Origin: Umezawaea tangerina
Lineage (GTDB): Bacteria; Actinomycetota; Actinomycetes; Mycobacteriales; Pseudonocardiaceae
Length of the DNA: 64,000 bases
NCBI RefSeq assembly: GCF_003002815.1
Contig: NZ_PVTF01000007.1
Location: 496,001 to 560,000 of the forward strand
Reading direction: 5' to 3'
Both the position numbers and the translations under genes were made by a program. Shown here in pieces: positions 8,681 to 16,280 of this stretch; within the stretch, counting starts at the first letter, position 1; every line of letters starts with the position of its first letter. Below the pieces are notes generated by a model, which had not been told where the DNA came from, searched no databases, and worked only from the letters and a program-made list of their open reading frames with translations.

Positions 8681-8799
8681 TGCGGTCGGCTTGACTTGGG
8701 GCCCCTTTTTTGGGCTTCGTCGGGCGAAAAAGGGCAGGTGGTAGAGCCTGCCCGCCGCCGCAAGTCTAAGCCCAAAAACCCCAAGTCAAGCCGACCGCA
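8681..8799. repeat. Long interrupted inverted repeat (nested hairpin element)
   Basis: The outer arms of 21 bp are perfect complements (8681-8701 and 8779-8799; the left starts TGCGGTCGGCTTGACTTGGG). Directly inside them, TTTTTGGGCTT (8707-8717) pairs with AAGCCCAAAAA (8768-8778), leaving only a 5-nt bulge on the left. A third stem, GGGCAGG (8732-8738) with CCTGCCC (8747-8753), sits at the centre. Both strands have a run of 5-6 T in the inner stem. It lies downstream of an SDR stop and could be a strong terminator or a palindromic mobile element. There is no ORF inside. Confidence 0.75.
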
Positions 8800-8820
8800 C
8801 GAGCGGACGAGCGTGCTCGC

Positions 8821-8970
8821 TTCCAGCATCGCTGGGTGACTTGTCTGCTGCTTCCAGCATCGTTGGGTAGCTGGCTGGCTGTTTCGGCGTCACTGGCAGT
8901 CTGCTTGCTTCCGGCGTCGCTGGGTCAGCTTGTGATCGATACGCCGTGGTCATTTCCGGTGTCGTTGGGT
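8821..8970. repeat. Degenerate 17-bp repeats, five copies
   Basis: Variants of TTCCAGCATCGCTGGGT occur at 8821-8837, 8852-8868, 8882-8898 (diverged), 8909-8925 and 8954-8970, at spacings of 31, 30, 27 and 45 bp. Each unit is partly self-complementary (CCAGC/GCTGG). The remaining sequence of the 8607-9082 gap, outside this array and the preceding inverted repeat, shows no gene. Confidence 0.6.
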
Positions 8971-9082
8971 CATTCGCCTGCTGCTTCTGGCTTTGGTGGT
9001 GCTGCTTGTCCTGACGCTACTATGTTGGTCAGCACAGTGACGGCAGGCCAGCACAGAGGTGTGTTGGGGGAGAGGTGGGGTT

Positions 9083-9898
9083 GTGAGGGAGTGGGACGGG
9101 GCGGTTGCGTTCATCACCGGTGGGGCCCAGGGGATTGGGCTGGGGATTGCGCGTGCGTTGGGGAAGCGGGGGGTGCGGTTGGCGGTGGTTGACATCGACG
9201 AGGAGGCGTTGGGGCGGTGTGGGGATGAGCTGGGTGAGGTGGGGGAGGTTGAGGTTTATCGGTTGGACGTGCGTGATCGGGCGGCGTTCGCCTCGGTGGC
9301 CGACGAGGTCGAGGGGAGGTTCGGGGGTGTTGATCTGTTGTTCAACAACGCTGGGGTTGTGCCCTACTCGGCGGTGTCGGAGTTGGGGTACGAGAAGTGG
9401 GATCTGGCGTTGGGGATCAACGTCGTCGGGGTGGTGAACGGGATCCAGACGTTCCTGCCGCGCATGATCGGGCGGGGGCGGGGTGGGTACGTGGTGAACA
9501 CGGCGTCGGGGGCGGGGTTGGTCGCGGATGCGAACGTGTTGTACGTGACGACGAAGTTCGCGGTGGTGGGGTTGTCGGAGTCGCTGCGGTTGGCGTTGGA
9601 GGGGCACGGGATCGACGTCAGCGTGCTGTGCCCCGGTCCGGTCGACACCGGCATCGTGCGCAACACGCGGGCGTTGGACGAGAGTGCGTTCACGGGGTTG
9701 AGCGACAGTGCCGTGCAGGGTGTGGAGGCGTTCCTCAAGAGCGGTGTGAGCATCGACGAGGTGGGTGAGATGGTCGTCGCGGGCATGGAGGCGCGGTCGG
9801 CGTGGATCCACACCGACGCCGTGGTGCGAACCCACGTGGAGCAGCGGATGACGGCCATCCTGGACTCCATCCCGGTTCCGGCGGCCGGGACGCCCTAG
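9083..9898 (+). CDS. Short-chain dehydrogenase/reductase
   Basis: This 271-residue SDR has TGGAQGIGLGIA for cofactor binding, VDIDEEAL (an Asp after beta-2 suggests NAD preference), NNAG, TASGAG with the catalytic Ser, and YVTTK as the Y-x-x-x-K pair. The GTG at 9083 follows GGGGGAGAGG; an alternative GTG at 9059 lacks such a site. Codon usage is unusual up to about 9620 (GGG, GTT, TTG), then returns to C-ending codons. The stop overlaps the convergent TetR gene by 4 bp. The substrate is unknown. Confidence 0.88.
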   Translation: MREWDGAVAFITGGAQGIGLGIARALGKRGVRLAVVDIDEEALGRCGDELGEVGEVEVYRLDVRDRAAFASVADEVEGRFGGVDLLFNNAGVVPYSAVSELGYEKWDLALGINVVGVVNGIQTFLPRMIGRGRGGYVVNTASGAGLVADANVLYVTTKFAVVGLSESLRLALEGHGIDVSVLCPGPVDTGIVRNTRALDESAFTGLSDSAVQGVEAFLKSGVSIDEVGEMVVAGMEARSAWIHTDAVVRTHVEQRMTAILDSIPVPAAGTP

Positions 9899-10572
9899 TC
9901 GGCGCGCTTGCGGGCCTTCCGGTCGTTCGCGGTGCGGCGGTGCGGGGTGAGCGGGGTGGTCCACACGTCGGCCAGGTTCTTGTCGACCATGGCCGAGATC
10001 GACCTCAGGGCCGCGTCGAGGTCGAAGCCGTCGGGGTCGATGAGGGCCTGGAGGTGGATGCCGACGAGCGTCCCGTGGAGCGCGACGGCGAACGCGCGCT
10101 CCTGCTTCGCGGCGGTCTCGGGGTCCGCGCCCTCGGGCCGCTGCACGCGCAGCCACAGCTCGAGCCCGTCCCGCCGCCGGGCGAAGAAGTCCTGGTACTG
10201 CGCGTGGACGACACCCGTGGTGCCGATGGCCTCGGTCAGGATCATGAACGGCAGTCCCGCGTTGCCCTCGCGCACCAAGGTGGCGGAGTCCTCGAACACC
10301 TCGGTGAGCGGGGGCACGGACTTGTAGAGGCCCGGCGGCATGGCGCGGTCGATCGCGCGTTCCAGGACCGCCACCACGAGACCGGCCTTGTTCTTGAAGT
10401 GCCAGGGGATCGAGCCGCGGCTGATGCCCGAGCGCTCGGCGATGTCCACGAAGGACGTGCGGTCGAAGCCGCGCTCGGCGAACAGCTCCTCGGCCGCGTC
10501 GAGGATGCGACGGCGGCTCTCGTCGCCGATCTCGTCGATCCGGCGCTGACCTCGGGCACTCACGGTGGTCAT
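9895..10572 (-). CDS. TetR family transcriptional regulator
   Basis: The product has 225 residues when started at ATG 10572. The HTH reads RRRILDAAEELFAERGFDRTSFVDIAERSGISRGSIPWHF, split here by the reader into helix 1 and the recognition helix; the variable ligand domain follows. An upstream ATG at 10626 would overlap the MarR promoter, so 10572 is preferred, although its ribosome site is weak. It is convergent with the SDR at 9083 and divergent from MarR at 10662. Its targets could be either neighbour. Confidence 0.87.
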   Translation of the reverse strand: MTTVSARGQRRIDEIGDESRRRILDAAEELFAERGFDRTSFVDIAERSGISRGSIPWHFKNKAGLVVAVLERAIDRAMPPGLYKSVPPLTEVFEDSATLVREGNAGLPFMILTEAIGTTGVVHAQYQDFFARRRDGLELWLRVQRPEGADPETAAKQERAFAVALHGTLVGIHLQALIDPDGFDLDAALRSISAMVDKNLADVWTTPLTPHRRTANDRKARKRAD

Positions 10573-10625
10573 CCTAGATCGACGTCCGGCCGCCGCCCGG
10601 TCCGCACGGGCGAATAGTTCGAACA

Positions 10626-10661
10626 TTGACTGTTAGAGGCCTAACGGTTAGAGTTCTCATC
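10626..10661 (+). promoter_or_regulatory. MarR promoter with embedded operator; probably leaderless
   Basis: TTGACT (10626-10631) and TAGAGT (10649-10654) are separated by exactly 17 bp, a good sigma-70-type promoter. The spacer contains the interlocked palindromes GTTAG-AGGC-CTAAC (10632-10645) and CTAAC-G-GTTAG (10641-10651). Transcription would begin at about 10661, one base before ATG 10662, and no ribosome-binding site is seen, so the mRNA is probably leaderless. Binding to the palindrome would block the polymerase: classic MarR autorepression. Confidence 0.6.
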
Positions 10662-11102
10662 ATGGACGCACCCGAGCTCACCACCAGTCTCGACCTGGTC
10701 CGTTGGGTCGTGTGGGCCCAGCGCAAGGCGGGGGAGGACTGGATCCGCGAGCGCGGGCTCAGCCACGAGCAGAGCTTCGTGCTCGGATACCTGGTCCAGA
10801 GCCCCGGTGCGATCCAGCGCGACATCGCGGAGATGACGCGCACGAGCGCGGCGAGCGTCTCCAGCCTGGTGCAGGGACTCGAACGCCGCGGCCTGGTGGA
10901 GCGCCGGACGGAGGGCGGGGACGTGCGCAGCAAGCGCGTCTACGCCACCCCCGAGGGCGGTGAGCTCATCGCCGGGTTCAGCGCGGCGATGGCCGCCGTC
11001 GAGGAGACGATCCTGGCCCCGCTGGACCAGGACGAGCGGACCACCCTGCACGCCCTGCTCACGAAGATCACCGCGGAGCTGCCCCGGCCCACCCGGTCGT
11101 AA
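10662..11102 (+). CDS. MarR family transcriptional regulator
   Basis: This 146-residue protein has the MarR winged helix: SFVLGYLVQSPGAIQRDIAE, the recognition helix MTRTSAASVSSLVQGLERRG, and the wing RRTEGGDVRSKRVYATPEG. A palindrome lies in its own promoter. The TetX-like monooxygenase follows 85 bp downstream on the same strand, so the pair looks like a ligand-inducible detoxification unit in which a phenolic or antibiotic-like compound releases MarR. Confidence 0.9.
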   Translation: MDAPELTTSLDLVRWVVWAQRKAGEDWIRERGLSHEQSFVLGYLVQSPGAIQRDIAEMTRTSAASVSSLVQGLERRGLVERRTEGGDVRSKRVYATPEGGELIAGFSAAMAAVEETILAPLDQDERTTLHALLTKITAELPRPTRS

Positions 11103-11187
11103 CCGCCGGCCGCACGGACCGAACTCCCCTCAACGCCACGCCCGCCCCCCGCGGGCGTGCACTCGAACCTGCCCGAACGGAGTCACC

Positions 11188-12345
11188 ATGACCAGCCACG
11201 TCACGATCATCGGTGCCGGACTCGGCGGCCTCACCCTGGCCCGCGTCCTGCACGTCCACGGCATCCCGTCCACCGTCTACGAGGCCGAGGCCTCGCCCAC
11301 CGCCCGTGCGCAGGGCGGGATGCTCGACATCCACGACCACAACGGCCAACCCGCGTTGGAGGCGGCGGGCCTGTCCGAGGAGTTCCGCGCGCTCGTGCTG
11401 GAGGGCCGCCAGGCGATCCGGGTCCTCGACCGGGACGGGAACCTCCTGTTCGACAAGGCCGATGACGGCACAGGCGGGCGTCCCGAGGTGCAGCGCGGCG
11501 AGCTGCGCCGACTGCTGCTCGACTCGCTGCCGGAGGGCACCGTCCACTGGGGACGCAAGGTGGGCGGTGTCCGGGCGCTCGGGGACGGGCGGCACGAGGT
11601 GACCTTCGACGACGGCGACACCGTCGTCGCGGAGCTGCTGGTCGGCGCGGACGGCGCGTGGTCGCGGGTGCGGCCGCTGCTGTCCGACGCGGTGCCCGAG
11701 TACATCGGCAGGTCGTTCGTCGAGACCCACCTCCACGACGGCGACACCCGGCACCCCGCCGCGGCGAAGGCGGTCGGCGGCGGGTCGCTGTTCGCCCTGG
11801 CGCCGGGCAAGGGGATCCAGGCGCACCGGGAGAGCGGCGACACCCTGCACACCTACGTGGCGCTGTGCGAGTCGCAGGAGTGGTTCGCGGGCATCGACTT
11901 CACCGACGCCGACGCGGCCACCGCGCGGATCGCGGCGGAGTTCGACGGCTGGGCGCCCGAGCTGACCGCGCTCATCACCGAGAGCGACACGCCGCCGGTC
12001 CTGCGCCCGCTCCACTCGTTGCCGATCGGGCACAGGTGGGAACGGGTGCCCGGTGTCACCCTCGTCGGCGACGCCGCGCACCTGTCGGGTCCGAACGGCG
12101 AAGGCGCGAACCTGGCAATGTACGACGGCGCCGAGCTCGGCAAGGCCATCGCGGCCCACCCGGACGACGTCGAGGCGGCGCTCGCGGAGTACGAGCAGGA
12201 CCTGTTCCCCCGTGGTGCCGAAGCCGCGGCGGACGGCGTTCAGCTCCACGAGTTCCTGTTCGGCGCCAACGCACCGCACAGCCTCGTCGACGCCTTCCTG
12301 GCCGACGACGAGACCTCCGGAGGACGGCTGTCCTCAGTGGACTGA
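11188..12345 (+). CDS. FAD-dependent monooxygenase, TetX-like
   Basis: The 385-residue product has GAGLGGLTLARVL (dinucleotide fold, residues ~8-20), the acid at the end of beta-2 (YEAEAS), QRGELRRLLL with the TetX-type FAD-contacting Arg, LVGADGAWSRVR (DG motif) and TLVGDAAHLSGPNGEGANLA (GD motif). These match the tetracycline-destructase/TetX branch of class A flavin monooxygenases. ATG 11188 follows AACGGAGTCACC. It is a close paralogue of the truncated gene at 2-460. Placement behind a MarR gene supports a detoxification role; tetracycline itself is only one possible substrate. Confidence 0.9.
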   Translation: MTSHVTIIGAGLGGLTLARVLHVHGIPSTVYEAEASPTARAQGGMLDIHDHNGQPALEAAGLSEEFRALVLEGRQAIRVLDRDGNLLFDKADDGTGGRPEVQRGELRRLLLDSLPEGTVHWGRKVGGVRALGDGRHEVTFDDGDTVVAELLVGADGAWSRVRPLLSDAVPEYIGRSFVETHLHDGDTRHPAAAKAVGGGSLFALAPGKGIQAHRESGDTLHTYVALCESQEWFAGIDFTDADAATARIAAEFDGWAPELTALITESDTPPVLRPLHSLPIGHRWERVPGVTLVGDAAHLSGPNGEGANLAMYDGAELGKAIAAHPDDVEAALAEYEQDLFPRGAEAAADGVQLHEFLFGANAPHSLVDAFLADDETSGGRLSSVD

Positions 12346-13632
12346 CCGACTACCGCGCCGGATGTCGACGACCTCTCCCAAGAGCTTCGGCGGGCGGAGC
12401 GCGACCTTCCGGCCCCAGGCCTGGCACGGTACCTCGATGAAGCGGTGGGTCACCACGCACAGCGGCAGCAGCACGGCGTAGAAAGCCAGCTCCAGCACCA
12501 AGTTGTCCTGCCGCGACCGGCCGAAGGTGCCGTCGTGCACGGCCAGCAGCAGCGGGTGCACGAGGTAGACCGAGTAGCTGATCGCCCCCAACCCGGTGAG
12601 CCAGCGCGGAACCCGTCGGTGGCGGGACGCCAGACCGACCCCGAAGGTGAGCAGGGCCAGCAGGAACGCCACGATCCAGCCGCGGCGGGTGAAGTGCGGG
12701 TCGTCACCGTGCAGGTAGGCGCTGCCCACGGCGCAGACGACCACCACGGCGGCCGCGCAGGCCGCGTACCGCCAGGTGCTCCGACCGCTCTCGGCCCGGT
12801 GGACGGCCGTGCCGAGGAACATCACGGCGAGGATGACCAGCCCTTCCCACACCGGGACCGTTCCGTTGAGCAGCACCAGGGTCAGCCCGAGCACCCCGCC
12901 CAGCACACCCCCGAACACCCGCAGGGCGGACGACCCCGAGCACGCGCAGCCGATGGCCACCGCCATCGTGACCGAGGTCAGCGCGACCAGCGGGCCGGTG
13001 CCGACCACGTGGGAGAGCATGGACACCGGCAGCACGACCCCCGCCGCCACGCTCACGGCGGCGAGCACGGCCAACGTGATCGCGACGGCACCGGAACGCT
13101 GGTGCTGGCGGACGGTGAAGAGCGCCACCACCAAGAGGTAGAAGGCCATCTCGTAGGAGAGGGTCCACAGGACGAGCAGGAGGTTGTGCGTTCCCAGCAG
13201 TTCCTGGAACAGGGTGAGGTGGGCGACGGCCAAGGCGGCGTTGTCCTGCCCGCCGCGGATCTCCGTCAGCCCGGCCAGGCCCGCGACCACGACCGCGCCG
13301 ACGGCGACCGCGCACAGCGGGTAGATGCGGAACGCCCGGCCGATCCAGAACGCCCGGACGTCACCGCGGCGTTCCAGCGAGGCCGGGATGATGTAACCGC
13401 TCACCAGGAAGAACACCATGATGCCGAACCGGCCGATGTTGAACGTCGGCATCAGCTCCCGTTGCAGCTCGGGCTGGAACGAGGACGACGAGTGGGCGAA
13501 CGCCACGACGAGCGCCGCGATGCCGCGCAACGCGTCCAGCCACCCCAGCCGCGACGCGCGGTGCGGTGTCGCGGCGACCGGTGGTCGGGGGATGGTGGAG
13601 ATCGGGCGCAGGGTCGGGAGAACGGGCTCCAT
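12334..13632 (-). CDS. Acyltransferase family 3 membrane protein
   Basis: This is a 432-residue polytopic protein. The N-terminal motif LDALRGIAALVVAFAHS contains the RGIA and His of acyltransferase-3 proteins, and about ten hydrophobic segments follow. A cytoplasmic-side HxxR-like stretch (THRFIEVP) near the C-terminus is also typical. Such proteins move acyl groups (often acetyl) across the membrane onto sugars, antibiotics or peptidoglycan. The gene follows the PLP-dependent enzyme with a 67-bp gap and overlaps the TetX-like gene convergently by 12 bp. The start at ATG 13632 is uncertain; GTG 13644 is an alternative. Confidence 0.85.
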   Translation of the reverse strand: MEPVLPTLRPISTIPRPPVAATPHRASRLGWLDALRGIAALVVAFAHSSSSFQPELQRELMPTFNIGRFGIMVFFLVSGYIIPASLERRGDVRAFWIGRAFRIYPLCAVAVGAVVVAGLAGLTEIRGGQDNAALAVAHLTLFQELLGTHNLLLVLWTLSYEMAFYLLVVALFTVRQHQRSGAVAITLAVLAAVSVAAGVVLPVSMLSHVVGTGPLVALTSVTMAVAIGCACSGSSALRVFGGVLGGVLGLTLVLLNGTVPVWEGLVILAVMFLGTAVHRAESGRSTWRYAACAAAVVVVCAVGSAYLHGDDPHFTRRGWIVAFLLALLTFGVGLASRHRRVPRWLTGLGAISYSVYLVHPLLLAVHDGTFGRSRQDNLVLELAFYAVLLPLCVVTHRFIEVPCQAWGRKVALRPPKLLGEVVDIRRGSRSVH

Positions 13633-13699
13633 GCAGTTCGTCACGCGCCCGCCGCCGCCGAGGTTGCCTGGCGCTCCGGTCAGTCCTCCCGGCGCCCGG

Positions 13700-14662
13700 T
13701 CACGGGCGGACCCAGCGGTGGTAGGCGTCCAGGTCGACGTTGCCACCGCAGACGATCGTCACGACGTGGCGGCCCGCGAACCGCTCGCGGTCCTCCAGCA
13801 CCGCGGCCACGCCGAGCGCGGCCGACGGCTCGACGACCAGACCCGTGTGCTCCAGCAGCAGGCGCATGCCCTCGATGATCGACGACTCGCGGACGAGCAC
13901 GGCGTCGTCGGTCACCGCGAGGAGGTCGTCCAGCACCTCCGGGATGGGGAAGCGGCCCGCGACGCCGTCGGCGATGGTGTCGAGGGAGTCGGTGGTGACG
14001 ACGCGCCGCTCGTGCCACGACCGGGTCATCGCGGGCGCTCCCGCCGGCTGCACGCAGATCACCTCCACGCCCGGCGCCACGGTCTTGAGGACGTGGCCCA
14101 CGCCGCTGGCCATCGCGCCACCGCCGAGTGCGACCAGGACCGCGTCGAACGCGGGGCCCGCGCCCGCCAGTTCGAGTCCGATGGTCGCCGCGCCCTCGCA
14201 GGTCTCGACGTCCAGGCTGTCCTCCAGCAGTCGGATCCCGCGCTGTCGCGCGATGTCCGCCGCCCGAGCGCGGGCGACCTCGATGTCGCCGTCGACCAGT
14301 TCCAGCTCCGCGCCCAGCGCGCGGATCCGGTCGAGCTTGGTGGCGGGCGCCCGCTTCGACGCCACGACCGCGACGTCGAGGCCTCGGCGCAGGCCCGACC
14401 AGCTCAGCGCCTGGCCGAGGTTGCCCGCGCTGGCGCACACCACGGCGGTCCGGCCCTGCTCGACCAGCAGGCTCGTCACGAGCTCGGTGCCCCTGGCCTT
14501 GAAGCTGCGGACCGGGTTCGCCGTCTCCAGCTTCACGCTGACGGTGCACCCGAGCTGCCTGCCGAGCGCGTCGCACGGGTAGAGCGGGGTGTCGAGGAAC
14601 ATCGGGTCGACGACCCGGCGGGCCGCGTGGATCCGGTCGAGGTCGAGGCGCGTCTGGGGCAC
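13700..14662 (-). CDS. PLP-dependent threonine/serine dehydratase-like enzyme
   Basis: This 320-residue fold-type II PLP enzyme has the cofactor lysine in SFKARG (K55), the substrate loop ASAGNLGQAL, and the glycine-rich phosphate-binding ALGGGAMASG. The length fits catabolic threonine/serine dehydratases or racemases without a regulatory ACT domain. It would deaminate Ser/Thr, or a related hydroxy-amino acid, to a 2-oxo acid. It lies between a flavin monooxygenase (26 bp upstream) and an acyltransferase, all on the minus strand, so a three-gene operon is likely. Confidence 0.88.
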   Translation of the reverse strand: MPQTRLDLDRIHAARRVVDPMFLDTPLYPCDALGRQLGCTVSVKLETANPVRSFKARGTELVTSLLVEQGRTAVVCASAGNLGQALSWSGLRRGLDVAVVASKRAPATKLDRIRALGAELELVDGDIEVARARAADIARQRGIRLLEDSLDVETCEGAATIGLELAGAGPAFDAVLVALGGGAMASGVGHVLKTVAPGVEVICVQPAGAPAMTRSWHERRVVTTDSLDTIADGVAGRFPIPEVLDDLLAVTDDAVLVRESSIIEGMRLLLEHTGLVVEPSAALGVAAVLEDRERFAGRHVVTIVCGGNVDLDAYHRWVRP

Positions 14663-14688
14663 GCCGGGACCTTATCCGTCCTCGGTGG

Positions 14689-16230
14689 TCAGCCAACCGG
14701 CTCGCGCACGGGTGTGCCGGTCCACCGGTGCAGGGCGTCCGCGAGCCCCGCGCTGTCGGTGGTGTCGCAGGCCCAGGCGACCACGCCGTCCGGGCGCACC
14801 AGGACGCCGGTCGGCGTCGCGTGGTCGTCGGTCACGGTGGTCACCCGCCCGGCCCAGGCCGTGGCGAGGCGGGCGAACCCGCCGTCCGGGGTGCGGTCGA
14901 GCAGCAGGAACCCGCCGCCGTGGCCGTGGTCGGCCAGCCGGGAGCCGTCGGCGAGCCACAGGTCGGGGGCGTGCCTGCCGACCAGCGGGTGGTCGCCGGG
15001 CAGGTCGACGCGCTGGTCGACCCCGGAGATCTTGCGCACCGCGTAGGTCGTGCCGTCGCGGGTGCCCAGCAGGTCGGCCACGACACCCCGCAGCGCGGCG
15101 GACTTGAGGTCGCCGCGCAGCACCGCGATCTGGCCGCGCGTCCAGTCCATGACCCACGCGCCGACGGGACGGCGTTCGACGTCGTAGGTGTCGAGCAGCC
15201 CTTCGGGCGCCCATCCGGCGACGACGGCCCCGAGCTTCCAACCGAGGTTCATCGCGTCGCCGACGCCAAGGTTGAGCCCTTGGCCGCCGAACGGCGGGTG
15301 CACGTGCGCGGCGTCGCCCGCCAGCAGCACCCGTCCCGACCGGTAGGCCGCGGCCTGGCGGGTGTTGTCGGTCCAGCGGGTCGGGGTGGCGCGCAGCGCG
15401 GTCAGCGTGACGTCGGTGCCCGAGACGCGGCGCAGGCTGGCCTGCACGTCCTCGAGGGTGATCGGCGTCGAGCGGTCGGCGGGCGGGTCGTCGAACTCGA
15501 CGATGGCCACCCGGCCCGGCTGAGGCCCGCAGCGGTAGGCCCCCGCCGACGACCACGTCCACCCGTTGGCGAGCTTCTCCGGGTCGGCGATGTCGACGAC
15601 CGCCTGGTACCCGGTGAGCTCGGGGGCGGTGCCGGGGAAGGCGATGCCCGCGAGGCGGCGCACGGCGCTGTGCCCGCCGTCGCAGCCGACCAGCCAGCCG
15701 GTGCGCACCGGGCCGTCGGTGGTGTCGACCAGCACGCCGTCGCCGGTGTCGTGCAGCCCGGTGACCTCCACGCCGCGGTGCACCGGCACGCCGAGCCCGG
15801 CGACGTGCTCGGCGAGCAGGGCCTCCAGCTCGCGCTGCGGCACCATCCGCGCCCCGGCGGCCGCGGTGTGCGCGGCGATGTCGGGATCGGCCCAGTCCAC
15901 CAGGTCGGGGTCGAGCACCATCCCGGCGAAGTGCCCGGTGAACCGCGCGTCGGGCGCCCGCCGGTCGCCGGGCTCGGGCGCGCGGCCGTAGGTCCCGACC
16001 CGTTCCAGCACGTCGCGCTGCACCTGTTCGGCGGCGGGCAGCAGGCCGCGGCGGTCGAGCGCCTCGGCCGTCGGCATGTTGATGCCCTGCGCCTTCAGCG
16101 AGGTCTCCGGTTCGGCCAGTCGTTCGAGCACCCGCACCGACGCCCCGGAAAGCGCCAGCTCGGCGGCGAGCACCAGGCCCACCGGTCCTGCTCCGACCAC
16201 GGTCACGTCCACGTTCTCATCGTTAGACAC
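14689..16230 (-). CDS. FAD-dependent aromatic hydroxylase (FAD_binding_3 family)
   Basis: The protein has 513 residues from GTG 16230. It shows VVGAGPVGLVLAAELALSG, LVGCDGGHSAVRRLAG (DG) and LLAGDAAHVHPPFGGQGLNLG (GD), followed by a thioredoxin-like C-terminal domain ending VLVRPDGVVAWACD. It is a paralogue of the hydroxylase at 653. The divergent TetR gene at 16281 shares a promoter region with a perfect 7-1-7 palindrome, so substrate-induced derepression is likely. The TATATA at 16242-16247 may be part of its promoter. The exact start is uncertain because several GTG codons cluster there. Confidence 0.9.
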   Translation of the reverse strand: MSNDENVDVTVVGAGPVGLVLAAELALSGASVRVLERLAEPETSLKAQGINMPTAEALDRRGLLPAAEQVQRDVLERVGTYGRAPEPGDRRAPDARFTGHFAGMVLDPDLVDWADPDIAAHTAAAGARMVPQRELEALLAEHVAGLGVPVHRGVEVTGLHDTGDGVLVDTTDGPVRTGWLVGCDGGHSAVRRLAGIAFPGTAPELTGYQAVVDIADPEKLANGWTWSSAGAYRCGPQPGRVAIVEFDDPPADRSTPITLEDVQASLRRVSGTDVTLTALRATPTRWTDNTRQAAAYRSGRVLLAGDAAHVHPPFGGQGLNLGVGDAMNLGWKLGAVVAGWAPEGLLDTYDVERRPVGAWVMDWTRGQIAVLRGDLKSAALRGVVADLLGTRDGTTYAVRKISGVDQRVDLPGDHPLVGRHAPDLWLADGSRLADHGHGGGFLLLDRTPDGGFARLATAWAGRVTTVTDDHATPTGVLVRPDGVVAWACDTTDSAGLADALHRWTGTPVREPVG

Positions 16231-16264
16231 GAACACTGTTCTATATACGAACGACGTTCGTGTC
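16226..16264. promoter_or_regulatory. TetR operators between hydroxylase and TetR
   Basis: ACGAACG-A-CGTTCGT (16247-16261) is a perfect 7-1-7 palindrome. A second, wider repeat pairs GACACGAAC (16226-16234) with GTTCGTGTC (16256-16264). The cluster covers the start region of the hydroxylase and lies 17 bp upstream of the TetR start, so one regulator could shut off both promoters. Confidence 0.65.
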
Positions 16265-16280
16265 AAGCTAAGGTGGTGCG

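Noticed and set aside
8821-8970. Possible CRISPR array
   Set aside because: Repeats are short, strongly diverged and irregularly spaced; no cas genes are near.
8836-9192. An ORF with repeated PASLG-like units in front of the SDR
   Set aside because: The units come from the 17-bp DNA repeats; there is no ribosome site and the frame overlaps the SDR start.
13632-13746. An N-terminal extension of the acyltransferase to 13746
   Set aside because: It would run into the end of the PLP enzyme gene and adds a Gly/Thr-rich leader without homology; ATG 13632 is just before conserved sequence.
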